Shown: piece after piece, positions 1-7,855 of the stretch
Layout of the letters: the number at the start of each line of letters is the position of its first letter
How positions within the stretch are numbered: the stretch's first letter is position 1
Assembly: GCF_009362785.1 (NCBI RefSeq)
Contig: NZ_WHNQ01000034.1
Location: forward strand, 16,993-80,992
DNA length: 64,000 nucleotides
Source: Paraburkholderia atlantica
GTDB lineage: Bacteria; Pseudomonadota; Gammaproteobacteria; Burkholderiales; Burkholderiaceae
Direction: 5' to 3'
Program-made: the position numbers and the translations under genes
The notes under the pieces: model-generated
The model's input: the letters and a program-made list of their open reading frames with translations, nothing else
Told to the model about the DNA's origin: nothing
The model's database searches: none

Positions 1-238
1 CGGACGCCGCCCCGAGTTCGCCGATGCCGACGACGCGCTGATCTACGACTTCGCGAGCGAACTGTACGAGACAAAGCGCGTGTCGGACGCGACGTATGCC
101 CAGGCGGTCGGGCGTTTCGGGCATCAGGTCGTGATCAACCTGGTCGGCCTGCTCGGCTACTACGCGCTGGTCGCGATGACGCTAAACGTGTTCGACATGC
201 GCGCAGTCGGACAGCAGAGCCTGCCGTTTCCCGAATAG
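1..238 (+). CDS. Carboxymuconolactone decarboxylase-family protein, C-terminal part
   Basis: The window opens inside this gene; the reading frame starts at base 2 and stops with TAG at 236-238. The visible 78 residues include IYDFASELYETKRVSD and a helix FGHQVVINLVGLLGYYALV, which resemble the last helices of the AhpD/carboxymuconolactone decarboxylase fold. Members of this family act as decarboxylases in the protocatechuate branch or as alkylhydroperoxidase-like proteins. The N-terminal part, which would hold any CxxC motif, lies outside the window, so the exact role cannot be decided. It faces the DUF4148 gene across a shared terminator. Confidence 0.7.
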   Translation, partial: GRRPEFADADDALIYDFASELYETKRVSDATYAQAVGRFGHQVVINLVGLLGYYALVAMTLNVFDMRAVGQQSLPFPE

Positions 239-290
239 CGTTTTTGCCGACGAGCGGCCGCGCAGCAGCGCCGCACGCGCCAACGAAAAA

Positions 291-329
291 AGCCCCGGTT
301 GCCGAACTTCGCAACCGGGGCTTTTTTTT
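291..329. terminator. Bidirectional rho-independent terminator
   Basis: A perfect 12-bp stem (AGCCCCGGTTGC at 291-302 with its complement at 311-322) encloses an 8-base loop. It is followed by eight T on the plus strand and preceded by a run of A, so it can end transcription of the decarboxylase gene from the left and of the DUF4148 gene from the right. Confidence 0.9.
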
Positions 330-384
330 ACTGCGCGCTGCCTTAACTGCCAGCGCGCTTAGTTGGCACGCTTAGTTACCACCT

Positions 385-693
385 TTAGTTACCACGATAC
401 GTCGAAAAGAGACGTTGCTGCACCGTCGCCGGCGCGCCTGCGTCCGACGAACTGGCCTTCGCGCCGCCGACATCCTGCGTACCCTCGGCCGATGCGGTGA
501 CGATCGTCGAGTCCTGGGGCACGGCCTTCGGATACGTGGTGTCGTTCTGGTTCAGAAGGCCCGCTTTTTGCGCGGCGACGAGTTCGGCGCGCACTTGAGC
601 GCGCGTGATCGGACCGTTTGCCTGCTGGGCGAACGACACTGCCGGAACGATAAGAGCGGATGCGACGACAACTGCGGAAAGAAGCGATTTCAT
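385..693 (-). CDS. DUF4148 domain-containing secreted protein
   Basis: A 102-residue protein with an N-terminal signal peptide (MKSLLSAVVVASALIVPAVSF, cleavage probably after the FA of SFAQQ). The segment ITRAQVRAELVAAQKAGLLNQND is typical of the DUF4148 family, small periplasmic proteins abundant in Burkholderiaceae and of unknown role. I chose the ATG at 693 over an upstream TTG because GGAGG lies 5 bases before it. The short motif TTAGTTACCAC recurs just past the stop codon (around 370-395). It shares its upstream region with the divergent osmC gene. Confidence 0.85.
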   Translation of the reverse strand: MKSLLSAVVVASALIVPAVSFAQQANGPITRAQVRAELVAAQKAGLLNQNDTTYPKAVPQDSTIVTASAEGTQDVGGAKASSSDAGAPATVQQRLFSTYRGN

Positions 694-825
694 AACGACC
701 TCCAATTGATTGTGTGGGGACCGGTATGAACCGCGTTTCCCGATCCGTTGAACGCAGTCTATTTCTTACGAGGTCAGCAAAAAAGCGGCTTTCCGGTGAA
801 ATATTATTGCGAGTTTTGAGATAGT

Positions 826-841
826 GAAAAGGGCGCTTTTC
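826..841. promoter_or_regulatory. Palindrome in the 320-bp divergent region between DUF4148 and osmC
   Basis: The gap 694-1013 has no gene and should hold both divergent promoters. It contains an AT-rich stretch around 795-830 and a palindrome GAAAAG-N4-CTTTTC with perfect 6-bp arms. The palindrome may be an operator, but no known regulator motif was recognised. Confidence 0.35.
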
Positions 842-1013
842 CCGCGCCGAAACACGGAAGCGCCTATGATGAAGGCCGGTCCACGCCCGCGCCTGCAAGT
901 CGCGCGGCACCAGCGACCGATGCCCAGGCGCGGACATATCCGGGCGGACCGCCGCGGCGGGCATCATCTTCGGTCGAGCGGCGTGCGCGGCAAGGCATAA
1001 ACAGGAGAGAGCG

Positions 1014-1439
1014 ATGAAGCGCAAGGCATCAGCAGTCTGGCAAGGCGGCCTGCAGAACGGCAAGGGCTCGATTTCCACCGACAGCGGCGTGTTGAAGGAC
1101 ACCCAATACTCGTTCGCGACACGCTTCGCGGACGGCATCGGCACGAATCCGGAAGAGCTGATCGCGGCTGCGCATGCGGGGTGTTTCTCGATGGCATTGT
1201 CGGCGGAGCTGGGCAAGGCCAACATCACGCCAGAGCGGATCGGCACCACGGCCACCGTCACGCTCGACAAGGACGGCGGCGGCTTCACGATCACCGCGGT
1301 GCATCTCGACGTCACCGTGAAGATTCCGGGCGGAGACAAGGCCGCGTTCGACAAGGCAACCGCGGACGCGAAGGCCGGTTGCCCGGTGTCGAAGGTACTG
1401 AATGCGACGATTACGATGGATGCGAAGCTGGAGACCTAA
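1014..1439 (+). CDS. osmC: OsmC-family peroxiredoxin
   Basis: A 141-residue protein with the OsmC/Ohr fold that reduces organic hydroperoxides with two cysteines. The N-terminal KRKASAVWQGGLQNGKGSIST strand, the TNPEELIAAAHAGCFSMALS helix holding the first catalytic cysteine, and AKAGCPVSKVL holding the second are all present. A good ribosome site (AGGAGAG) lies 5 bases before ATG. The length and the TNPEELI motif favour OsmC over Ohr. A rho-independent terminator follows, so the gene is probably monocistronic. The protein is cytoplasmic. Confidence 0.92.
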   Translation: MKRKASAVWQGGLQNGKGSISTDSGVLKDTQYSFATRFADGIGTNPEELIAAAHAGCFSMALSAELGKANITPERIGTTATVTLDKDGGGFTITAVHLDVTVKIPGGDKAAFDKATADAKAGCPVSKVLNATITMDAKLET

Positions 1440-1466
1440 GCGTTGGCTGTCACTGTCAGCACAACG

Positions 1467-1502
1467 AAGCCGGCGAAGGGCCATGCCCGCCGCCGGCTTT
1501 TT
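1467..1502 (+). terminator. Rho-independent terminator of osmC
   Basis: A 9-bp stem AAGCCGGCG (1467-1475) pairs with 1491-1499 across a 15-base loop and runs into a T-rich tract, 28 bases after the osmC stop codon. Confidence 0.8.
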
Positions 1503-1630
1503 CTTGGCCGTTGTCGAAGGAATGGATGACCCCGACGCGAGTAGGCCTACGGAAGGCCGTCCTTGATTTATTGAACATCCAGTCATAATATCCACAGACC
1601 GACACCAACGCAGCAACAAGGTCATCGCAA

Positions 1631-2260
1631 TTGAGTCATTCCAGGCAAGCCGCGAAAAAAGCCGGCGAAACATCTCAGCGCGGCCGTCCGCGCGAGTTCG
1701 ACACCGACACCGTGCTGGCGAACGCCAGCCAGGTGTTCTGGGATCACGGCTACCACGCGACGTCGATCGACGATCTGTGCAAGGCCACTGGTCTGCTGCG
1801 CGGCAGCCTGTACGGCGTGTTCGGCGACAAGCACGGCATCATGCTTGCCGCGCTCGAGCATTACTCGGAAGGCGCGGTCGCGCGGCTTGCGCAGCGACTG
1901 AGCGCGACGGCTGATCCGGAGCAGGCGCTGCGCGACGCGCTGCTGCACTACGCGCGGGTATCGTGCGGGTTGAGCGGTCGGCGCAGCTGTTTCATCACGA
2001 ATACGACGCTCGAAATGCAGCCCGATGACGAAGTGCTGCGCGCGCGCGTCGCCGCGATTCAGCGTCGCATGGCAACCTTGCTCGCGGCGGCGGTGATTCG
2101 CGGTCAAGCGAGCGGCGCGTTCGATTCGACACTCGACGAAAAAGCCGTCGGCGATTTCCTGTTATGCGTGATGCAGGGCCTGCGGGTCATGGGACGGGTT
2201 GCGCACCAGCAAGATGCGCTGGTCGATATCGTCGATGTGGCGATGCGCGCGCTGGTGTAG
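1631..2260 (+). CDS. TetR/AcrR-family transcriptional regulator
   Basis: A 209-residue repressor with an N-terminal helix-turn-helix (about residues 15-65: RGRPREFDTDTVLANASQVF, then GYHATSIDDLCKATGLLRGSLYGVFGDK split across the recognition helix) and a helical ligand-binding C-terminal half. The start appears to be TTG at 1631, as no ATG precedes the conserved region. It lies 56 bases before an MFS drug-efflux gene on the same strand, the usual layout of a ligand-responsive efflux repressor. The heptamer GACCGAC (1598-1604) before this gene recurs inverted (GTCGGTC, 2310-2316) directly before the efflux gene, so both could carry a half-site for this regulator; that is a guess. Confidence 0.88.
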   Translation: MSHSRQAAKKAGETSQRGRPREFDTDTVLANASQVFWDHGYHATSIDDLCKATGLLRGSLYGVFGDKHGIMLAALEHYSEGAVARLAQRLSATADPEQALRDALLHYARVSCGLSGRRSCFITNTTLEMQPDDEVLRARVAAIQRRMATLLAAAVIRGQASGAFDSTLDEKAVGDFLLCVMQGLRVMGRVAHQQDALVDIVDVAMRALV

Positions 2261-2316
2261 CAGCTCGTACGCGAACACTGGCGCGAGTTTTTTAACTATT
2301 TCTTGAACGGTCGGTC

Positions 2317-3870
2317 ATGAAAAGCGAAGCAATCAAGTCCGCTCCTGCGGCATTCGGTGGATCCGCTAGTTGCGCGGCGAGCGCAGCCGGGGCGGTGACC
2401 GGGCCCGGCCCCGCGATGGCAGGCATGGCTGTCGCCGCCAAAGCGGCGGCGCCTGGCTTCCCGCGCCAGGCGCTCGCGCTCGCCGTGCTGTTCGTCGGCG
2501 CCTTTCTCGCGCCGCTCGATTACTTCATCGTCAATCTGGCGCTGCCGTCGATTCACACGGGCCTGAACGCGAGCGACGCGCAGCTGCAACTCGTCGTGTC
2601 GGCCTATGCGTCCGCGTACGCGGTGCTGCTGATCACGGGCGGCCGCCTCGGCGATCTGTTCGGCCGCCGTCGCATGTTCATGACCGGCATGGCGGCCTTC
2701 GTGATCGCGTCCGCGTTGTGCGGTTTCGCGACGAGCGGCCACATGCTGGTGATCGCACGCATCGTGCAAGGCATCGCGGCCGCGGTAATGGCGCCGCAAG
2801 TGCTTGCGACGATTCGCGCGGTTGTACCGTTGCATCAGCAGACGCGCGTGATGAGTCTGTATGGTTTCGTATTCGGCTTGTCGTCGATCGTCGGGCAACT
2901 CGGCGGCGGCGCGCTGATCACGTATCACCCGTTCGGGCTCGACTGGCGCGTGATCTTTCTGATCAACATCCCGATCGGCATAGCGGCGTTCATCGGCACA
3001 TGGAAGTTCGTGCCGGAGAACCAGCCGGCCACGCATACCGGCGTCGATCTGAAGGGGGTTGCGCTGCTGTCGGCGGTACTTCTGCTGGTCATCTATCCGA
3101 TGACGCATGGCCGCGAAGCCGGCTGGCCCGCGTGGACCTTCGTGATGTTCGCGCTCGCGGTGCCGGTGTTCGCGCTGTTCGTCGCGACCGAGCTGCGCGT
3201 CGAGCGCGGCGGTGGCCATCCGCTCGTCGATCTGCAACTGTTCCGCAATCGCGCGTTCGCGCTCGGTCTCGTGCTTGCGTTCCTGTTCTATTGCAATAGC
3301 GCGTTCTTCCTGACCTACGGCATCTTCCTGCAGACCGGTCTGCACTGGACGCCGCTCGCGTCGGGCATCGCGATCATGCCGTTCGCGGTCGGCTTCGTGA
3401 TCGGGCCGCTGACGTCGCCTGCCGTGGTCAAGCGCATCGGCGCGCATGTGCTGACGCTCGGTTTCTCGATGATGACGCTGGGCTTCACCGTGACCGGCTG
3501 GTCCGCGACTCGATCCGCGACGCCCGATCTGCTGTTCTACAGCGGGTTGGTATGCGCGGGTGTCGGACATGGTCTGCTGTTGCCGTCGATCATGCGCATC
3601 GTGCTGCAGGAGGTGGTGCCGGAGAAGGCGGGGCTTGCATCGGGTGTGGTGTCGTCGACGTTGCAGATCGGCTCCGCGTTCGGCACCGCAGCGGTCAGCG
3701 GCGCGTTCTTCGGGGCGCTCGGTGGCAGCGCGGCGCCCGCGTCTTATGCACACGCGTTTCAGCTGAGTCTCGCTATCAATGCCGCGCTGATGTTTGTTTG
3801 TATTGGCCTGAGCGTGCTGCTGGTGCGTCATCAGCAAAGCGTGCGGCGCTCAGTCGCCCCGGCAGTTTGA
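2317..3870 (+). CDS. MFS transporter, DHA2/EmrB-QacA type
   Basis: A 517-residue inner-membrane protein with many hydrophobic segments, consistent with the 14-helix DHA2 drug:H+ antiporters. Visible signatures are FLAPLDYFIVNLALPSI in helix 1, GGRLGDLFGRRRMF (motif A, loop 2-3) and a long second half with paired helices. The N-terminal 45 residues before the first helix are rich in Ala and Gly and lack a clear Shine-Dalgarno sequence; an internal ATG near 2416 is possible. The gene follows its likely TetR repressor, so the pair probably exports a toxic compound sensed by that repressor. The substrate cannot be read from the sequence. Confidence 0.9.
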   Translation: MKSEAIKSAPAAFGGSASCAASAAGAVTGPGPAMAGMAVAAKAAAPGFPRQALALAVLFVGAFLAPLDYFIVNLALPSIHTGLNASDAQLQLVVSAYASAYAVLLITGGRLGDLFGRRRMFMTGMAAFVIASALCGFATSGHMLVIARIVQGIAAAVMAPQVLATIRAVVPLHQQTRVMSLYGFVFGLSSIVGQLGGGALITYHPFGLDWRVIFLINIPIGIAAFIGTWKFVPENQPATHTGVDLKGVALLSAVLLLVIYPMTHGREAGWPAWTFVMFALAVPVFALFVATELRVERGGGHPLVDLQLFRNRAFALGLVLAFLFYCNSAFFLTYGIFLQTGLHWTPLASGIAIMPFAVGFVIGPLTSPAVVKRIGAHVLTLGFSMMTLGFTVTGWSATRSATPDLLFYSGLVCAGVGHGLLLPSIMRIVLQEVVPEKAGLASGVVSSTLQIGSAFGTAAVSGAFFGALGGSAAPASYAHAFQLSLAINAALMFVCIGLSVLLVRHQQSVRRSVAPAV

Positions 3871-4355
3871 AATTAACCCGCCGGTAATCGTTTTCACTCG
3901 TTGGCTCGCTGAGAAAAATCGTTGAATTTGAACGAAGCGGTATAACGAACTGCGGGGTATTTACCGGCGATCTACTCGTTCACAGGTAATTCTGATTTAG
4001 ATCAAGCGGGCTCATTCTGATTAACGGCTCAACGCTATCACGTCAGGTTTTCTAATCAGACGAAACCCGCCTCGTATTTCCTACCGGGCTGCAAACGGCC
4101 TGCAGTAACTGTTGCGTCTGTGCGGTAGCGCACATAGGGTTACCCGCAATGTTGTCGCGTGAAATGTTTTGGAATGCCGGGAACTTTAACCATTGGGCAT
4201 CAACCGCAGATCCAATGAAAACGGTATCAATAAAAAGCGCTTGCCGCGTTTAAATTCGATTGTTAATCTGTCTAAACTTTAGAATCTTCATTCAACAGGT
4301 CGAAGTCGATAAGGCCGGGCTCAACTTAAAAACGCTCAAGATAGGGGGACCCAAT
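3871..4355. other. 485-bp AT-richer intergenic region with repeated TCTGATT elements
   Basis: No convincing gene. The region is clearly less GC-rich than its neighbours. TTCTGATT occurs near 3990 and at 4015-4022, and its inverse TAATCAGA at 4053-4060. Together with GCGGG (4006-4010) and CCCGC (4066-4070) the latter two form an interrupted inverted repeat. It probably holds the promoter and control sites for the small DUF2158 gene. Confidence 0.5.
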
Positions 4356-4625
4356 ATGCTGACCGCTACCATTGACGCATTCCAGACAACATCCGCCGCC
4401 TTCAACGTGGGCGACGTCGTCAAGTTAAAAGATGGGGGCCCGCGCATGACCGTGACGTACGCAGGTCCAGTCGCGCGCAATCCGGGCGACTGGCTGATCT
4501 GCGAGTGGTTCGACGAACACGGCGAACTGCGTCACGAAACCTTTGCCGCGCAAGCCGTGCGTGCGGAACCGCGCTCCATTCCGGCGGGCTCGGTGCAGTG
4601 GAGTCGCATCGGGCGCGCGGCCTGA
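4356..4625 (+). CDS. YodC-like DUF2158 small protein
   Basis: An 89-residue protein with an SH3-like core: FNVGDVVKLKDGGPRMTV followed by GDWLICEWFDE, the pattern of the DUF2158/YodC family (often annotated as uncharacterised or stress-related). A longer frame reaches back to 4260, but AGGGGGA lies 6 bases before the ATG at 4356, so I use that start. The unusually long AT-rich upstream region suggests specific regulation. The function is unknown. Confidence 0.82.
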   Translation: MLTATIDAFQTTSAAFNVGDVVKLKDGGPRMTVTYAGPVARNPGDWLICEWFDEHGELRHETFAAQAVRAEPRSIPAGSVQWSRIGRAA

Positions 4626-4703
4626 GTGACGCACGTGCGCATCAATCAAGCTGTTTCCTGTTATTCGTTTATTGCTCGTATTGCTCGAGCCGCCCGAATC
4701 GTT

Positions 4704-5015
4704 TCAGCGCTCGGGCCGGTCGCGCGCGGCCTCGCGTCGCCGCACGCGCAGCGTCAGTGCCGATGAAAACGCGCGCAAGGTCGACATCTTGCGAGTCTCG
4801 ACGACGTCGCTCGCAAGGCTCTCCGCCGGATTCGGCTGTAGCGCCCAATACAGCGCGAGCACCCAACCGAGCACGGTCCAGCCGAGGCAGGCGTTAAACA
4901 GCGCGAGCGTCAGCACGTCACGACGCTTGCGCCGGTCTGCGATGATCGCCGGCAGAAAATACAGCGCGAGCGCGAATGCCGCGCCGATTGCCTGAACGGC
5001 CAGGTTGCCACCCAT
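4704..5015 (-). CDS. Superinfection immunity-like membrane protein (T4 Imm family)
   Basis: A 103-residue protein with two predicted membrane helices: an N-terminal AVQAIGAAFALALYFLPAII and a second LFNACLGWTVLGWVLALYWA. The FLPAIIA...R plus LGWTVLGWVxALxWA pattern is the signature of the superinfection-immunity family related to phage T4 Imm, which blocks DNA injection. Chromosomal copies are widespread and their role is untested. The start at 5015 is chosen for the AGGAGC four bases upstream; a longer frame lacks a ribosome site. The C-terminal third is hydrophilic and basic. Divergent from the M20 peptidase gene. Confidence 0.75.
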   Translation of the reverse strand: MGGNLAVQAIGAAFALALYFLPAIIADRRKRRDVLTLALFNACLGWTVLGWVLALYWALQPNPAESLASDVVETRKMSTLRAFSSALTLRVRRREAARDRPER

Positions 5016-5182
5016 AAAAGCTCCTGATGCGCGATGCATGTAATGATTGTCGCGCGAATGGCCGCCGCGCGCCGCGCACCCGCGCGTTCCAGTCCCCAGC
5101 CAATCATCGCAAGGGGTTCAGCCCGACACGCATCGGGACTATCATGATCGTTTCGACCGAACAGTATTTCACGGACCCGATC

Positions 5183-6643
5183 ATGATCAGCGACGACACG
5201 ACCCAGCAGGCCCAACTCAACCCGGACACGCTACGAGAATTCGTCGAGCGCAAGTGGAACGACGAGATCGTGCCCGCGCTGACGGACTACATCACCGTAC
5301 CGGCGAAGAGCCCGGCCTTCGATCCAGACTGGGCGAAGCACGGTTACCTCGAGCGCGTGATCACCGACGCCGCGAAGTGGGCCGAGCAGCAACCGGTGCG
5401 CGGCCTGAAGCTCGAGGTGATCCGCTTGCCGGGCCGCACGCCGGTGATCTTCTTCGAAACGGCCGCGACGCGCTCGGGCAGCGACGAAACCATCGTGCTC
5501 TACGGCCACCTCGACAAGCAGCCCGAGTTCGATGGCTGGCGCAACGACCTCGGTCCGTGGACGCCGAAGCTCGAGGACGGCAAGCTGTACGGCCGCGGCG
5601 GCGCAGACGACGGCTACGCGATCTACGCGAGCCTGACGGCGCTCGCCGCGCTCGATGCGCAAGGGGTCGAGCGTCCGCGCTGCGTCGGGCTGATCGAAAC
5701 CTGCGAGGAGTCGGGCAGCTACGATCTGCTGCCCTACGTCGACGCGCTGCGCGAGCGGCTCGGCAAGGTCGGACTGGTCGTGTGTCTCGATTCGGGCGCG
5801 GGCAATTACGATCAGCTGTGGCTGACCACGTCGCTGCGCGGGCTCGTCGCCGGCGATCTCGAAGTGCAGGTGCTCGACGAAGGGATTCACTCGGGCGTCT
5901 ATGGCGGCATCGTGCCGTCGAGCTTCCGCATCATGCGGCAACTGTTCGATCGTCTCGAAGACTCCGCGAACGGCACGCTGCTGCCGAAGGGCTTTCACTG
6001 CCCGGTGCCGGCCGATCGTCTGCGCGAAGCGGAGGCCGCCGCCAGGATTCTCGGCGATGACGTGTGGAAGAAGATGCCGTGGGCATGCGGTCAGGACGGC
6101 CGTCAAGTGCTGCCCACCACGACCGATCCACAGGAGGCGCTGCTCAATTCGACGTGGCGTCCTTCGCTGTCGGTGACGGGCGCGGCCGGTTTGCCCGCGC
6201 TCGCCGACGCCGGCAACGTGCTGCGTCCGCGCACCGCGTTCAAGCTGTCGCTGCGTCTGCCGCCGACCATCGAAGCGGAGAAGGCCGTCGCCGAACTGAA
6301 GGCGCTGCTCGAATTCGATCCGCCGTACAACGCGAAGGTCACGTTCAAGCCGGATGCGGGGGCGGCGAGCGGCTGGAACGCACCGGAGGTCGCACCGTGG
6401 CTGGCCACCGCGCTCAGCGATGCATCGCGTCAGCACTTCGGCGCAGACGCCGCCTACATGGGCCTCGGCGGCACAATCCCGCTGATGAACGTGCTGAAGG
6501 CGGGCTTCCCGAAGTCGCAGTTCATGGTGTGCGGCGTGCTCGGGCCGAAGTCGAACGCGCATGGGCCGAACGAGTTTCTGCACGTGCCGTACGGCAAGAA
6601 GCTGACGGCCGCGGTTGCCGAAGTGATCGCCGCGGCGCCGTGA
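5183..6643 (+). CDS. M20-family metallopeptidase
   Basis: A 486-residue zinc-dependent dipeptidase or aminoacylase-like enzyme. The metal and catalytic residues are in place: YGHLDKQPE (His ligand, catalytic Asp), GRGGADDG (bridging Asp), ETCEESGS (catalytic Glu and ligand), VCLDSG and a C-terminal AHGPNEFLHV His. An insertion between the catalytic halves matches the dimerisation domain. The start is ambiguous: ATG at 5144 or 5183; I take 5183 because homologous proteins begin close to the TLREFVERKWNDE segment. A hairpin terminator follows. The enzyme is cytoplasmic as no signal peptide is visible. Confidence 0.9.
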   Translation: MISDDTTQQAQLNPDTLREFVERKWNDEIVPALTDYITVPAKSPAFDPDWAKHGYLERVITDAAKWAEQQPVRGLKLEVIRLPGRTPVIFFETAATRSGSDETIVLYGHLDKQPEFDGWRNDLGPWTPKLEDGKLYGRGGADDGYAIYASLTALAALDAQGVERPRCVGLIETCEESGSYDLLPYVDALRERLGKVGLVVCLDSGAGNYDQLWLTTSLRGLVAGDLEVQVLDEGIHSGVYGGIVPSSFRIMRQLFDRLEDSANGTLLPKGFHCPVPADRLREAEAAARILGDDVWKKMPWACGQDGRQVLPTTTDPQEALLNSTWRPSLSVTGAAGLPALADAGNVLRPRTAFKLSLRLPPTIEAEKAVAELKALLEFDPPYNAKVTFKPDAGAASGWNAPEVAPWLATALSDASRQHFGADAAYMGLGGTIPLMNVLKAGFPKSQFMVCGVLGPKSNAHGPNEFLHVPYGKKLTAAVAEVIAAAP

Positions 6644-6663
6644 GGTCTGGCTTCGTTTGAGTG

Positions 6664-6694
6664 GGGCTCGGGCGTGACCCGGGCCCGTTGTTTA
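6664..6694 (+). terminator. Hairpin terminator after the M20 peptidase gene
   Basis: GGGCTCGGG (6664-6672) pairs with CCCGGGCCC (6678-6686) with one G-U pair and a 5-base loop, followed by GTTGTTTA. The T-tract is short, so the strength is uncertain. Confidence 0.6.
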
Positions 6695-6733
6695 CTGATG
6701 CTCCCTTCCGTTCGAACCACGCCGACACGCTGA

Positions 6734-7837
6734 ATGACCGACTCCCAGACTGCCCACGCCAACACGCCCCGGATTCCGGCCGATCAACTGCATGCCTACG
6801 TCAGGGCGATCTGGCAGCGAGCGGGCAGTGCGCCTCGTGAAGCGGAGCTGATCGCCGATCATCTGGTGGCCGCGAATCTGACCGGGCACGACTCGCATGG
6901 CGTCGGCATGATCCCGCGCTATGTCGAATCGCTCGCCGACCAGCAACTGCAACTGAATCGGCATGCCGACGTCGTCAAAGACGCGGGCGCGGTGCTGACC
7001 GTCGAAGGGGGCAAGGGCTTCGGTCAGGTGATCGCGTTCGAGGCGATGGAGCGGGGCATCGAGCGCGCGCGGCGGCTCGGCATCTGCGCGGTGGGCTTGC
7101 GCGGCGCGCATCATATCGGCCGCATCGGGCATTGGGCCGAGCAGTGCGCGCGCGCCGGTCTGGTGTCGTTCCACTTCGTCAACGTGGCGGGCGATCCGCT
7201 AGTCGCGCCGTTCGGCGGCGCAGACCGCCGCATCGGCACGAATCCGTTCTGCGCCGCTTATCCGCGACCCGGCAAGCCGCCACTCGTGCTCGACTTCGCG
7301 ACCAGCACGATCGCGTTCGGCAAGACGCGCGTCGCGTATAACCAGGGCAAGCACACGCCACCCGGCGCGCTGATCGATCACGAAGGCATGCCGACGCTCG
7401 AACCGAAAGTCATGCACGAAGCGCCGTTCGGCGCGCTGACACCATTCGGCGGCCACAAGGGGTTCGGGCTCGCGGCAATGTGCGAGATTTTCGGCGGCGC
7501 GCTGTCGGGCGGCTTCACGACGCACGCGGACACGCTCGTTACCACGCACGCGATCATCAACTGCATGCTGTCGGTGATCATCGATCCGGCCGCATTCGAC
7601 GCGCCCGATGCGCAAGCCGAAGCCGATGCGTTTCTCGCGTGGGTGAAGGCGTCGCCGCTCGCGGCGGGCACCGAGCGCATCTACGAACCCGGCGAGCCCG
7701 AGCGCGTCACACGCGCGCAACGCGAGGCCGCCGGCATTCCAATCGACGCCGCTACGTGGGCGCAAATCCACTCCGCGGCGCGCGCCGTCGGGATGAGTGA
7801 GGACGAAGTGGCAAGTTGGTCCGCGCGCCTCGGCTGA
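6734..7837 (+). CDS. Ldh2-family malate/lactate/hydroxycarboxylate dehydrogenase
   Basis: A 367-residue NAD(P)-dependent 2-hydroxyacid dehydrogenase of the type-2 malate/L-lactate dehydrogenase family (relatives: YbiC/HcxB, ureidoglycolate dehydrogenase, ComC). Typical segments are HDSHGVGMIPRYVE (catalytic His region), VGLRGAHHIGRIGHWAE, GTNPFCAAYPR and PFGGHKGFGLAAMCEI. The length fits the family. It starts 90 bases after the M20 peptidase gene, beyond a terminator, and converges with the GGDEF/EAL gene 18 bases downstream. The substrate is undecided. Confidence 0.9.
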   Translation: MTDSQTAHANTPRIPADQLHAYVRAIWQRAGSAPREAELIADHLVAANLTGHDSHGVGMIPRYVESLADQQLQLNRHADVVKDAGAVLTVEGGKGFGQVIAFEAMERGIERARRLGICAVGLRGAHHIGRIGHWAEQCARAGLVSFHFVNVAGDPLVAPFGGADRRIGTNPFCAAYPRPGKPPLVLDFATSTIAFGKTRVAYNQGKHTPPGALIDHEGMPTLEPKVMHEAPFGALTPFGGHKGFGLAAMCEIFGGALSGGFTTHADTLVTTHAIINCMLSVIIDPAAFDAPDAQAEADAFLAWVKASPLAAGTERIYEPGEPERVTRAQREAAGIPIDAATWAQIHSAARAVGMSEDEVASWSARLG

Positions 7838-7855
7838 AGCGCGCGACAGCAACGC

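Noticed and set aside
2296..3837. 513-codon frame antisense to the MFS transporter
   Set aside because: His/Arg/Gln-rich shadow without known domains.
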